Numbered from the stretch's first letter, positions 1 through 11,545 are shown. The stretch is 64,000 bases of DNA from Gerris lacustris (GCA_951217055.1 OX578277.1:108008514-108072513), one strand, 5' to 3'. Notes: generated from the sequence alone by a model not told the origin. Numbers and translations are program-made.

Positions 1-504
1 GACCAAGTAACTTTGATCAAATTCACTTGGACCATGTGATTGTGCAACTTTTAAAGCAGGGTTTACACGATCCAAGTAGACTTGGACCTAGTAACTTTGA
101 TAAAATTCACTTGGACCAAGTGGTTGTGCAACTTTTGAAGTAGGGTTTTCACGATCCAAGTAGACTTGGACCAAGTAACTTTGATCAAATTCACTTGGAC
201 CATGTGGTTGTGCAACTTTTAAAGCAGGGTTTACACGATCCAAGTAGACTTGGACCAAGTAACTTTGATCAAATTCACTTGGACCATGTGGTTGTGCAAC
301 TTTTAAAGCAGGGTTTACACGATCCAAGTAGACTTGGACCAAGTAACTTTGATCAAATTCACTTGGACCAAGTGGTTGTGTATTTTTGAGGCAGGGTTTA
401 CAAGATCCAAGTAGACTTGGACCAAGTAACTTTGATAAAATTCACTTGGACCATGTGGTTGTGCAACTTTTAAAGCAGGGTTTACACGATCCAAGTAGAC
501 TTGG
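1..504. repeat. 84-bp tandem repeat array, six units
   Basis: Units start at 1, 85, 169, 253, 337 and 420, so the period is 84 bp (83 once). Each unit carries GTTTACACGATCCAAGTAG followed by CTTGGACCAAGTAACTTTG. Units differ by a few substitutions only. The array is cut by the left window edge, so its true copy number is unknown. The open frames that cross it on both strands exist only because 84 is divisible by three. Confidence 0.93.
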
Positions 505-769
505 TCCAAGTAATTTGAACAACACTATCAAAATCAACTTTATCTTGTAAACTAACGGTTCAAACTCGTCATTTTTGACAGCTATTTCTCATAATTTGCA
601 GGTGGTCGCCATTTTTATTTCCATCCAAGTCTACTTTGATCAAAAAAAGTTGGGGGCCATCCAACTCAACTTTAATGGTCCAAGTACACTTTGATAGCCT
701 GTTTACACGATCAAAGTAGCGTCAAATCTGACTTGGTCCAAGTCCACTTGGATCGTGTAAACCCAGCTT
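1..769. mobile_element. Right part of an inverted-repeat element with a subterminal array
   Basis: The right end (about 729-769) reads CTTGGATCGTGTAAACCCAG, the reverse complement of the segment repeated inside every 84-bp unit. An inner inverted copy lies near 700-725. The tandem unit is therefore built from the element's own terminal sequence, as in MITEs with expanded subterminal repeats. The left terminus lies outside the window and no transposase frame is seen. Confidence 0.55.
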
Positions 770-770
770 A

Positions 771-1506
771 ATAAATTAATAATTCGATTATACAAATGTC
801 AATAATCCGGTGTATACAACTGATAAAACAACCCACTCACCCCGCATCGTCTATTACATAAAAGTTGAAAATCCTTTTGGCTGTCCTAATCCCTTCACGG
901 ACTGTTGTGCAACGGATTATTTTTATAATTGAATTAATATATATTTTGCATAATATATTTTAAATATTATCTCTTTTATTATTTAATATTATATTTATGA
1001 CCTTCAAAGTTTATTTATTTCACATCAACTAAAGAGATATGAATGAATAAATAGAAATAAAAAGTGTCGTGAACAGATGATAAAATGAAATATTTCTTTG
1101 GCCTCATTTTCTCGGTAACACGTAATAGAGTATAAGGGGTTAAGTTTGTCCAATAGAGTAAGTCGATGAAAGAAACCTTGGAATAGGTATTTTTTTACCC
1201 CGTTACAGGAATTTGATAGGGGTTAAGGGCCTGTGTGGTTGGGATTGAGTGAAGAAGCATTATACAGGGTGAATAGTGGGCAAGGATGATAGTGAATAGT
1301 GGGCAAGGATTTTCACCTGATTGAATTGTCCAGTGAATGGAACGGAGCTGAATCGCCCGTCCCACGCTGTCTCCACTCTCAGCGAATTCTTCACTTGGAA
1401 TCTTAAATCTATTCTTTACTCTTTATGTAGACTATTAAAAGCCTTTCTTTTCAAAATCGTTAAAACCTTTTTCTCATATTGAGAGAAAATACGTTATCAT
1501 CTACTA
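771..1506. other. AT-rich intergenic DNA, no gene seen
   Basis: No convincing open frame. A 19-bp segment, GTGAATAGTGGGCAAGGAT, is directly repeated at 1269 and 1292 with a 23-bp period. The rest is AT-rich unique sequence. Confidence 0.6.
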
Positions 1507-2370
1507 TAAAAAAATAGTGTGGCCACATAGCTTCCTCGCCTCCTATCACGTACTTTAATATGTTCTACTTTTATGACCTATTAATGTCTAATTTAGTTCA
1601 TTTTCCACCCGCTTTTACATGATTGTTAAAATTATTTTGTTTTTTTACATGAACAAAAATATAAATTTATAGATATGAGAGAGTTAGTGAGATACGGTCT
1701 AAAGAAAAAAACTAAGTTTTACCAACTAGTTTCGTAAAATATATTTACATCATCAGGGTAACTTACATATGGGCTTTTAACTTACAATTTTTTATTTTTT
1801 TATTTTATTAATATAAACAAACCTGTTTTATAAATTGACATTATTGACAATTAATGTCTGTTAAAGAATCTTGTCTTGTTTCTACATAAGAAGAGAGATG
1901 AATAACAAATTTAAAAATTGGATATAATATTGTGATAACAGATACTGAGGTTATTGGTGTCAGTTCTAAAATTTACGGTGTTAATAACCTCAGTATCTGT
2001 TATCACAATATTATATCCAATTTTTAAATTTGTTATTCATCTCTCTTCTTATGTAGAAACAAGACAAGGTTCTTTAACAGACATTAATTGTCAATAATGC
2101 CAATTTATAAAACAGGTTTGTTTATATTAATAAAATAAAAAATAAAAAAATTGTAAGTTAAAAGCCCATATGTAAGTTACCCTGATGATGTAAATATATT
2201 TTACGAAACTAGTTGGTAAAAACTTAGTTTTTTTCTTTAGACCGTATCTCACTAACTCTCTCATATCTACACTTTAACGGTTGCTAACTTAAAATTTAAT
2301 ATAAATTTATTATAGACAATCTGCGGGTTACTTTCAACAAACCATCCCAATTTCTTAAAAGAAAAAATAA
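1507..2370 (-). mobile_element. Family C repeat copy split by a foldback insertion
   Basis: The left half (1507-1669) has the family C end (CACATAGCTTCCTCGCCTCC, then TTTTACATGA). The matching right half resumes at 2270 with ACTTTAACGGTT and TTCAACAAACCATCC, which in the copies near 23700 and 45690 follow almost directly. The two halves are thus one older copy into which the palindrome at 1670-2269 inserted. Confidence 0.65.
1670..2269. mobile_element. Foldback element: 286-bp near-perfect inverted repeat
   Basis: The left arm 1670-1955 is nearly identical to the reverse complement of 1983-2269, with a 27-nt spacer at 1956-1982. Only a few single-base differences are visible, for example in the homopolymer runs. 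There is no coding capacity. The flanking TTTA/TA is compatible with a TA target duplication, as for Tc1/mariner-type MITEs, but the superfamily is an inference. Confidence 0.9.
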
Positions 2371-2697
2371 AAAAAAAAAAATACGTGTGGTGTCGCGGGA
2401 CACCCGGCAGGAGCGAAGTTCCTTACGCTTTTTATTAAATATAAATTATAAAATCACACTGCTAAGTTATACGATACAAACTATTTATACATGGCGAAGT
2501 TTGAAAAGAGACAAAATTAAAAGTAACTAACTAATTGTACCATAGCGGAGTTAAGGCAAAATTAAAAGAAAATCATTTTTTAGCGAATTTCAAAGGGAAA
2601 AAATTCGCTAATGGAGCCACTGCCATGGCGGGAGTTGGAGCCGGGACTGTGGCCAAAATATGTGGGTCCCTGATCACAAAAATATAGGTTTTACAAA

Positions 2698-2767
<70 letters not shown>

Positions 2768-2869
2768 TGCATGGAAGAGATCCCCCAAGTTTCATTAATT
2801 TATCTCAAACCGTTCAAAAGTTAAGAGGGGGGGGGGGGGGGGGGGAAGAGACTTTTGGACCACCCTGTA
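2371..2869. other. Non-coding stretch with microsatellite and poly-G tract
   Basis: Contains (TA)n at 2702-2764 and a run of about 20 G at 2826-2846. No supported gene; the tyrosine/isoleucine-rich frame over the TA run is an artefact. Confidence 0.7.
2702..2764. repeat. (TA)n microsatellite
   Basis: Uninterrupted TA dinucleotides for about 62 bp. Confidence 0.95.
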
Positions 2870-3396
2870 TATATTAAGAGTTGTTTTACAGAAAACAGGA
2901 ACAAAAATGATAATTATGATTTTCTTACATACTCTGTCAAAGTTAAGCATTTTTGGCCTTAAATCCTTACTGCGATCCACTGAACCTTCAACTTAAATGA
3001 AGTTATATACGTCTACTAATAGTAATAAAAGTTTTATTTTGGAACTTTTGACAGTCCTAAACATTTTAGTAGCCCGCAAAAATAAATATAAAATAACTTT
3101 TACTTTTTTAATACAATAAAAAAAGAAGTCAGTTAACAGTGGTATATAAAACAATTACGTAAATGCCACACAGGGGTCTATGCCCCCCCCCCCCCCCTCC
3201 CCCAACTCTAATTCTAATGAATACTGAAAGAAAACTGAAACTAATAACATAGATATTGTTATCAGTATATACACAGAAAGGCTCAAAGGTAAATTAGAAG
3301 GGAGTCCAGGTTTAGGGAAATACAAATAAAACAAAAAAAAAAAACTTAATTATAGTTTGTATGGGGTCTGTGGGACCCCAATAAGTCGTTCTGGGG
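2870..3396. mobile_element. piggyBac-like MITE copy, left end missing
   Basis: Aligns along most of its length with the intact copy at 17040-17700 (TTAAGAGTTGTTTTACAGAA, TTTTTGGCCTTAAATCCTTA, GGTATTGTTATCAGTATA-like segments). The right end is GTCGTTCTGGGG followed by TTAA at 3397-3400. The left terminus is replaced by poly-G sequence. A C run at 3182-3197 replaces the GGGTCTATGGGACC segment of the other copy. Confidence 0.75.
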
Positions 3397-3400
3397 TTAA

Positions 3401-4124
3401 GAAAGACAACTCGAAGTACATATAAGATCAGACGGTGAATGCAATTTAAAAAATAAAATAAAACAATTAAAGATCGACAACCGGGATTTAAATTACTATG
3501 ACGTCAATAATCCACGAGAAGCTAAAAATCACGAAACATTTCTGTGCTGAAAGGTTACAATATATTCTCTATGGTTACAATTGAACCTCGTAAACAAGAG
3601 AAGGTTATAACTTGTGAAGAAATGCGGTACTGTATAGTATCTTACACGTTATGTTATACGTACTGTTTAGTATTATTTGTTTATGATAAATTCTTTATAA
3701 TTATAATAGTAATTTTTTTTTAATTCTTTTAATTTGTACAGCCAAAAAATTGCGTAACAGAAATATTAACAGCCATAATCCTAAATAACAGGAATCATTC
3801 GGAAGTAATACATTTTTCTTAAAACTATTTTGATCTTTGCTTGGCTAAGACTTATAATAAAGAATACTAAAGATAGTGTTCTTTGTTTGAATAAAAATAA
3901 AGTATTTTGATAGTTTAATTTAGCTGAATAATATTCAATAGGACTTATAATTTATTATTTCTTTAAGATAAATCCTACTCATTACTTTTAAAATACACTT
4001 CTCATCATACCCCGGAGTATAAAATTAATGTTGATATAATCAGATTAATCTTTGAAATCAACATAACACCTAAATTTCATGACAGCTGCATTATTCCATT
4101 TATTGTTATAAAAGAATAAAATGA
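3401..4124. other. AT-rich DNA, nothing recognised
   Basis: No open frame with gene-like composition and no clear repeat partner elsewhere in the window. Confidence 0.6.
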
Positions 4125-4317
4125 AGGAGAAATAGACTACCAATTTGTGTGGCACATAGCTTCCACTCGTCCTATTTCGTATGGTTGTAAATTTATTTAA
4201 TTTTCCCCCGTTTTTTACATCAGTCAACATTGTTTTGATTTTTTAACATGAATTTCAACACTTTCACATTAATGAAATTCTTTAGAAATAAATGTATCTG
4301 CAAATATATTCACAATT
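4125..4317 (-). mobile_element. Family C repeat fragment
   Basis: Carries TGTGTGGCACATAGCTTCC and then the TTTAATTTTCCCCCG and TTTTTAACATGAATT segments shared with copies at 23520 and 45525. Confidence 0.7.
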
Positions 4318-4330
4318 TAATACTGAATTC

Positions 4331-4672
4331 GGGGAGCCAGGGTGGCCGAGGTGGTAAAGACACCGGGCAGCTATCACTGAGTCGAGGCAACTCGAGGTCG
4401 TGGGTTCGATCCCGGGCCATGAAATTTGATCTGTATCTATGGTTCGAGATCGGAGTAGGGCGAGGGGACCCCCTGAGGGGTCCTCTTCCCCCACACTTAT
4501 GACCACACCATACTCGCTTCGGCGGTACAATGTACAAATGTATGATGTGTGAAGTAGCTGGAACTCTCCACCACGGGGAAGTAAAATAGGTCCACTGTAG
4601 GCCTGATTGCGAGGTTCGAACAAGTGCTTCGTCCTACCCGTCTAGTAGGAAGAACTAGGTAACTACTACTAC
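4331..4672 (+). mobile_element. tRNA-derived SINE with 13-bp target duplication
   Basis: The head has an A-box-like TGGCCGAGGTGG at about 4343 and a B-box GGGTTCGATCCCG at about 4402, the internal RNA polymerase III promoter of tRNA genes. The body (CTCGCTTCGGCGGTAC, GAACAAGTGCTTCGTCCTAC) and TAC-repeat tail are shared with 9748-10055 and 42201-42499. Perfect 13-bp target duplications, TAATACTGAATTC, lie at 4318-4330 and 4673-4685. These fix both ends and show target-primed retrotransposition. No coding capacity. Confidence 0.93.
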
Positions 4673-4685
4673 TAATACTGAATTC

Positions 4686-6874
4686 TAGCTAAAGATAGTT
4701 ATTTTCTTCTTTTTCGAGGTGTCTGTATTCACACTAACGTTTTTATTTTAGTGTTTTTGCAGAACTCAAAAATTGGTAAAGTACGAGCTCTCATTCTTAC
4801 TATTTTCTTGAAAGGACGTGAAAAAATTGTAATCAAAACAATATTTCTTTTTATTAAAAAAAAATATATATATGGGACTAGGTACATTAGTCAATTACCC
4901 CAATGAAAATTTGCTAAAGAAAGAAAAACAAAAACTTAAAACTTATACGGCAGATACGGTAAAGAAAAGCTATTTGTATAACCTGTTGTTGTTCAGTTCA
5001 ATTATAACATGACTATAACCTTCCGGCACAAACATTTTTTGTGGTATTTAGCTTCTAGTAATAAACCCAATTATCCCATTTGTCCACCAGCATCGCTTGA
5101 CTCAGGAATGACGTAACGATGCAATTGTGTTTCTTTTAACATCGTATCCTCATATTATTATTAGGATCTGATTAGTTAGGTTAAAATAAGAGATTTATCT
5201 TAATATTTTAATACTATTCTAGAAACAGGTGTATAATAAACTATAAAACTATATTGTACTCACCATTAAATGATCATTTCAGTTCGTCAAGACCAGAGAT
5301 CGTTCGCGACCAGATAATAAAGAATATGTAATTTTGACTTTATTCGTTTCTTTTTAGAGTTGGGATTTTTTTTTCAAAACAAACAATAAAATTCTGAAGA
5401 AAATAATTAACAAGTAATTTCATCTGAAATGAAGATAATTGTACAACTGATCACATCAAAATTATTATAGCTATTCAATTTGGTATTGTGAACAAAAAAT
5501 GGCGATCAAAGCTATGTACCAAACTTTAATAAAGTTTTCTAGGCTATCAATAAATGCAAAACTCTTTACAATAAACGAATTTAATGTTTATCAATAATAT
5601 ACTTTTTATATAAAACGATACAAACTAAATTGATCAAATGTTTAATTTTTGAAATGTAAAATTATGAAATTAAAACAATCGAGAGTAAAATTCTAAATAA
5701 TACGGCTGCCACGTCTACGACTCCGTGTAATAGACTAAACTGGAACGCACTCCAAACCGTTCCCACCTTATGAAAACTAAAATATAAAAAAAAAAAACTA
5801 ACAAAATATACTTAATAAAATATACTTTATTCTCATAAATCATAAATAAAAGTGTCCCATTAATTTATTAATAATGTTTTTAAAATAAATAAACTAATTA
5901 TAAAAATGTTCAATGAATTAATGCAAATCTAAGTAAAATTTATTTTTGTTGTTTCTATTTTCTAAATAAAGATCTGCTTTGTTTAATTCCATTTTTTTTT
6001 TTTTAAAACAGGTACTTATTTCTTACGAAATAAAAATTATAATTCAAATTAATTATGATTAAGTTCTCGATAATAGCATCTTTAATATTTTGTTAAGTTT
6101 AATTTATAGTCGTTAGAGTTAGAAATAAATAAGCAGGGTTTTAGCTTTGAGTAATTAGTTTTTATAAGTTGATGCGTAATAGAAAAGATAAAATGCCAAA
6201 CCTAGATGATTCCAAGGTCAATGTTGTTATTGTTTCCACCTCTTTGCGTCTTGGTCCCTTCCCCCTCTTCATATACATAATTCTTGACTCGAAACAGAAC
6301 TAAATTAACCATCTTAGATTTAGATTAGTCTCTTTAACATTCTTATTCACGTAACACGGCCCCGGTCCTGCTCGATTTGTAACTTAAAAATATTCAGTTT
6401 ATTTTACTATTTTAAAGTGTAATTATTACAGTTATGCTAAACAGATCTTATTTAATAGTCAATAAGAAAATAAAGAATGTGGATAAGACACAAAAACGGT
6501 TTATTTCGTCGCAAAATAAGTTTTCATCTTTTTCAAGAACTCTAAAGCAGGTTAGATAGTTTTGTTTTTGTATTTTTATAATACATGATTATTATTTATT
6601 TATTATTCTGAATGTAGATATATTTTAATTAGGAAAAAAATGACATTTACATATTTAGATGGGTTCTTTTCATTTAAAATGTACCTTTAGGGAAATCAAT
6701 TTGGCTACTTTATAGAAAATTAAAATAAGCCTTAGACATGATAATATTGGTTATTCTGACACATCAGGGACTTGGGATGACATTTTTGTTCAAGAACAGT
6801 CAGTTTTCAAATTTATTTATATATATATGAACATATATCAAATATACATACATAAAAAATCAAATTTTTGTCGC
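4686..6874. other. AT-rich intergenic DNA, no gene seen
   Basis: Long AT-rich stretch with poly-A and poly-T runs but no frame longer than chance and no exon-like island that I recognise. Confidence 0.55.
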
Positions 6875-7579
6875 AATGAGTGTTACTATCATAAAAACCG
6901 TATTTTTTGTTCTCTGTTTTTATGAAACGTTACTAAATTGTATAAATGACGTAAATATTCTCTTCCATCCCACCAGAAATATTTTTTAGAACTAAAATAT
7001 TTGCAATTTAAAAAAAAAAAAAAGTTATGAGTGTTTCATTTATTATCTTCTAATGTTTCCTCAAATGTTCGAAAATGTAAAGGATACGTTTTCAGTGCAT
7101 TGTAATAAAAGTTTTTATTATAAAGAAGAAGAAAAAAACATTTTTCTTTATTAAAAAAAAAATAGTTTGACAAGGCTACCCATAAGAATTTTTTTTTATT
7201 CAAGTAAAACTCATTACATTATGGTAACACTTATTACACATTTATATATTGGACCTAGAAAAAATTAAATTTTAACCCATACTTTAAACATTAAACTTAT
7301 ATTTACCTTTTTTTTAACATGCGGCAAATTTATTTTTTGTAAAAACATTAAACTCCATTTTTTTTTTAAGTTTTAGAATATATACAGTATTGTAGAACAA
7401 ACAGTATAGTAACACTCATTACATTTTTAACTTTAAAAAAAAATCTTTCCTCAGAAACTGTGTTTCTTAATTAAACCAATTTAATGTGTACTAATTATAT
7501 GAATTAATAACTACTAAATCATATTAATAACATAAATAAATGTTGATTACAACTTCAAAAAATGCTAGTAACACTCATT
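6875..7579. mobile_element. Candidate MITE with AATGAGTGTTACTA ends
   Basis: AATGAGTGTTACTA at 6875-6888 is matched by its reverse complement at 7566-7579. Further copies of the core GTAACACTCATTAC occur inside near 7405 (exact) and at 7024 and 7208 (degenerate). About 705 bp, AT-rich and non-coding. No target duplication was established. Confidence 0.5.
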
Positions 7580-9377
7580 ATAATAGATAAAAATACTCAC
7601 AATTTTTTTTTCTTTAGTGAAATACTAATTGTAGAGAAGAATAAAGTGCTATCAATCCAAAAAGTCGTTGATTATCAGTAATCAACGAGTCAGGTTAAAA
7701 TGTCTTCTTAATATAAACAAACCCTAATCCCTCCTTCTTTCTTTCATACTCCCCCTTACTAATAGCCCTTTTCTTTCCCTCTTCTATGGATAGCGTACGT
7801 TTCTCCCATTTGAAGAAACGGGCGGGAAATAAGAAGCGGGAACCAATGAAAACTAAAAGTCTTGGCGGGAGTTATTGTCCTTTACCCGATAATATTTCTC
7901 CTCTATGAGCAACAGGCGGGAAAACATTGTCAATCATATTATCCAATATTCTAAATTTCAACAGATAACGCTCACCTTCAGCGTAAACTTTTTACACAAA
8001 TTAAATATTTCAGTTGAAATATATTATATCGTTTTAAAAAAGTTAACGTTCGGATTTTTCTTAATTTATTTAAAGTATTAGATAGTCAGTCTAAACTCTA
8101 AACTGTCATTTTATAAAATTACACGCCGATGTAATTGAAAATAACTAATGTACAAAATAACTTAGTTTAACCTATTCCATGATATTATAAAAATGTTTCC
8201 TTCAAAATCATGTTTCTAAATTTTTAAAATAAATATCAGTTCTTTCGAATTGATTCGATTTAAAACAGCTGTGAAAATATAATTTAAATCTATCATCGAT
8301 ATAGTTTGAGAAACAGTAACGTTGAAGCATTGAATATATAGATTACGAACACACGAGTATGTGAGTTCAAAACTTCTAAATAAATCTAAATTCATAAAAG
8401 TTGGCACAATATAAATATGAAATAACTACTACACAAAATAACTTACAAACTAAATAGTGAAAAAATATGCGAAAGTCACTACGTACCTTAAAATCACAAT
8501 TCCTTTAAGCTGGCATTACCACTGAATAAATATTACTTTGACATCGACATCGTTATTATGTATTATATACGTAAAAAAACATTAGTTGTTTATCTTTAAA
8601 AGTAACGGCAAACTAAAATGTCCCGCAAAAACTTAAATTAAAACTTTTATACGTTAACTTAAACTAAAAACAATTAAGTATGTTAACAAAATGGCGGATG
8701 AAAGAACTGAGGAATAATAATCTTTACAATAAGATAACTGTTGCCAAAAATTAAATTTTCTAAAATAATAATTTTTTTTTATTATTTAATTGAAATATTT
8801 TTCTTAAAAAATTAAAATATATTTTTAAAATAAGAATGATAACACTTAGATTTTTTTTTTTGTTAAAAAATAGGTAATATTATAATCGAAGAAAATAAAA
8901 TATTTTGCATGCAGGGGTTGTCTACCCTTGTTATTTTTGGATCAGCTGTTAGGATTTCTTTTTGTTAATTTTTCGTCGACTCTACCACGTCACCATCTAT
9001 TCGTTTTAGAAAAGTTAACGTTCGGATCTTTCTTAAGTTATTTAAAGTATTAGATAGTTAAAACAGGTAATTTAATCGTTACCTATTATTTACTTTAAAA
9101 CAACAACTTCTTCTACAAATACTTTATTTTTAACTGATTAATTTTTGTGTTTTCATTTAAGAAAGTGAATTATCCAAGTGGAATTTTTTAGATTAAAGAT
9201 CGTTATAATTATTTTTTCTTCAAACGTACAAATAAAAGGATGTTAGAGAGGACATACAAATATCTGAGGTAAGGAAATAATATAAAAAAAAAAATGTTAA
9301 ATTGTCTAAAATCTATCCAATGAAAATGAGTTTCTATTTAATTTAGTAAAGTTTTATTTATTTTATAACTAGCTTTA
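7580..9377. other. AT-rich DNA with a GC-richer island and a short direct repeat
   Basis: A segment of about 58 bp (AAAGTTAACGTTCGGAT, then TTTAAAGTATTAGATAGT) occurs at about 8031-8089 and again at 9003-9059. A GC-richer island with GGCGGGAAA motifs lies at 7800-7930. No gene could be assembled. Confidence 0.5.
7800..7930. promoter_or_regulatory. Possible E2F/CCAAT-type promoter island
   Basis: GGCGGGAAA at 7821-7829, GCGGGAAC at 7836-7843, CCAAT at 7843-7847, GGCGGGA at 7864-7870 and GGCGGGAAA at 7915-7923 all read on the plus strand in otherwise AT-rich DNA. GGCGGGAAA is the reverse of the E2F consensus TTTCCCGCC. No transcript start or neighbouring exon is identified, so this is only a motif cluster. 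Confidence 0.25.
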
Positions 9378-9460
9378 ATTAGGCTAAGTAATTATAAACT
9401 CATATATGGGAAAGTTTGTCTGAGTATTCTCGGACCGATTTTTTAAATAAAATCATCAAG
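9378..9460 (-). mobile_element. Family A end fragment
   Basis: GGCTAAGTAATTATAAACTC, ATATGGGAAAGTTTGTCTGAG and CTCGGACCGATTTTTT match the end of family A in minus orientation. Confidence 0.75.
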
Positions 9461-9469
9461 TTTACTCTT

Positions 9470-10110
9470 AAGAGGGCAGCACACCTTCCGTTTATCTGTG
9501 CAGTTTGTCTCGTGTGACGTCATGTCTGGGCGATAAACTGTGTGAACTGAGCAGTTTGAACCGGCTTTCAGGCAGATAAAAAGTCTGCGCATTCGAACCA
9601 TATTTTTGCAACGATTTTGTAAATTTTATTATAACACACAGAACCAAGTGAAGACAGAACTGAAGAAAAATCGGATAATATCCTCTATACACGCCTTCAG
9701 TTCAGATAAAAGTACGGATTTTCATACAGTTATTTACGACAGATAAAGAGACTGGGAGAGCCAGCGTAGCCGTGCGGGTTAAACCACGTCTGCTCGGCCA
9801 TCACTGGATCTTGAGTGGAACGAGACGGGGTTCGATTCCTCGCCGTGACACTCTGATTTATATGGCTCACTATTGATCACATCATACTCGCTTCGGCGGT
9901 ACAAATGTACATATGTATGATGTGTGAAGTGGCTGGAACTCTCAACCGCGGGGCGTAAAATGGGCCTGAATGATGGCCTAATTGCAAGGTTCGAACAAGT
10001 GGTTCGTCCTACCCGTTCTAGTAGGAAGTACTAGACTACTACTACTACTACTACTACGACAGATAAATGCGCAGATAAACGTATGTAAAGGTATGTAGCC
10101 CCCTTTAGGG
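9470..10110. mobile_element. MITE with imperfect terminal inverted repeats, interrupted by a SINE
   Basis: The left end near 9472-9512 (CACACCTTCCGTTTATCTG, then TGCAGTTTGTCTC) pairs with the complement of about 10060-10109 (GCGCAGATAAACGTATGTAAAGG). The SINE at 9748-10055 sits inside it, with its target duplication made of element sequence. Confidence 0.55.
9748..10055 (+). mobile_element. tRNA-derived SINE with 12-bp target duplication
   Basis: The head contains a B-box GGGGTTCGATTCC near 9830 and an A-box-like TAGCCGTGCGGG near 9767. The body and (TAC)n tail match the other two copies. ACGACAGATAAA is perfectly duplicated at 9736-9747 and 10056-10067. Non-coding; it would be mobilised in trans by a LINE. 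Confidence 0.93.
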
Positions 10111-10285
10111 TTATATTCATATTGAAGGTGATTTTAAACGGTAATTGAGTGAGAAAGAGAATTATTATTGACATCGGGAATTCTTTAAATATTAGTGGCT
10201 GTGTAGCTTTTAGTAAAAAAAAACAACATTTTTTTTATAGAGTATACATTTATAGACATCAGTACGTAGAATAATATACTTGACC

Positions 10286-10997
10286 CAGGCCCCGATTTAG
10301 GGTAAGCTGCGCCCTGGGCAAAACTTTTGTTCCCGCCCCCCCCCCCCCTCATAAAAAGGGTACTGACATATTTATGATTACTGAATAGTATTTTTGGGTT
10401 ACCCCTATGTGGGCTGATACCATGTACTGTAGTAACAATAACGTTATTAGGTATTAACCTGAAATGGTGTGTATACTGTTGATAAAGAATTTTTATGCTC
10501 ATATTTTTTTTAATTAAAGTGCAAACTCCAAACATAATTTTGAGTTTAATAAATAAACACGTGGACTAAAATTGTGTTATAACTTTTATTACCAAAGAGA
10601 AAACAAACGAAATAGATAATATGTACTTAGATATGAAAATGAAAAATATTACCTTTGGATTTGTCCACAGCTCGTGTATGAAATAAACATTAGCATTTTA
10701 AAACTAAGGAAAATGTCCAATTTTTTATGAAATGAATAATTACACAGTAAATGATTATCCTGTAATATATAATCATTTTCTATACTTTTCTTAAAAACTT
10801 TTAGTTAACTACATAATATGGACCTTTTTCTTGATTTGTTCTTAGCGAACTCGGTAACAACTTCGGAATTAATAATTAATAGTTGTTCTGGAAATAATAG
10901 TACTAATAATAAAATATCCGAAAATTTTCCGCCCCCCCCCCAGAAATTGCCGCCCCGGGCAATTGCCCATTCTGCCCATTGGTAAATTGGGGCCTGG
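10286..10997. mobile_element. hAT-like non-autonomous element, 8-bp target duplication
   Basis: The ends read CAGGCCCCGATTTA and TAAATTGGGGCCTGG, inverted with one mismatch. ACTTGACC is duplicated at 10278-10285 and 10998-11005. Eight-base duplications and CAGG-type termini are the hAT pattern. Poly-C runs near 10333 and 10931 lie just inside each end. No transposase frame. Confidence 0.8.
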
Positions 10998-11005
10998 ACT
11001 TGACC

Positions 11006-11545
11006 GATATAAGAGATAAAATAAATAAATATTAATTTTTAAGTTGAATTCACTAAAGATGAAAACAATAAATTAATAAAGCTTCAACTTATTCTCAAAA
11101 CTCTAGACTCTAGAATATTTCCTTCCTTACACAAGAATCAAGATTTAACAATAGAAAAATTATTATTAATTTAAAACCGGAAAAACATCGTTAAAACGAT
11201 CTTTTCACTATTAAAATCCCCGGAAGACTAAAATCAAAGTCTTGTCTATTAGCTTGCTTTGAAGAAAACACATCTGTCCCCCCCACCTGGGTCCTCCTTC
11301 CTACTTTTATACGTTTTTCAAGAGAAATGAAAGGATTCCAGCAAAATAAATATAAAAACAACAAAAAGACACCTTACTTAGTTACAAAATCAACACAAAG
11401 AAAGCAATATGGTTGTTCACGATTCTCTGGTAAAAAAAGAGGCGAATGGAGTTGAAATATTAAACATGTAAAGATTTATAGATTTCTAGGAATCAGCTAT
11501 TACAAAATTAACGTTTAATCTTAACTATGTATTTTTTTTTTTTTT
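11006..11545. other. AT-rich DNA, no gene seen
   Basis: No supported feature apart from poly-T near 11531-11549. Confidence 0.55.

Noticed and set aside
1..504. Possible CRISPR-like array
   Set aside because: Units are contiguous and similar over their full 84 bp with no unique spacers, and the DNA is eukaryotic.
88..509. Overlapping 64-84-codon frames on both strands
   Set aside because: They lie in the 84-bp satellite, whose period is a multiple of three; the repeated peptide simply mirrors the array.
4331..4425. A tRNA gene
   Set aside because: A and B boxes are present but there is no pairing acceptor stem, and the head continues into a SINE body with target duplications.
4248..4623. 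Frames of 75-113 codons on both strands
   Set aside because: They read through the SINE and its target duplication.
8692..8719. ATG in good context (AAAATGGCGGATGAAAG) as a gene start
   Set aside because: The frame closes after eight codons and there is no splice donor before the stop.
10185..10535. 116-codon minus frame
   Set aside because: Runs across the left border of a hAT-like MITE and its poly-C tract (poly-Gly), so it cannot be a conserved protein.
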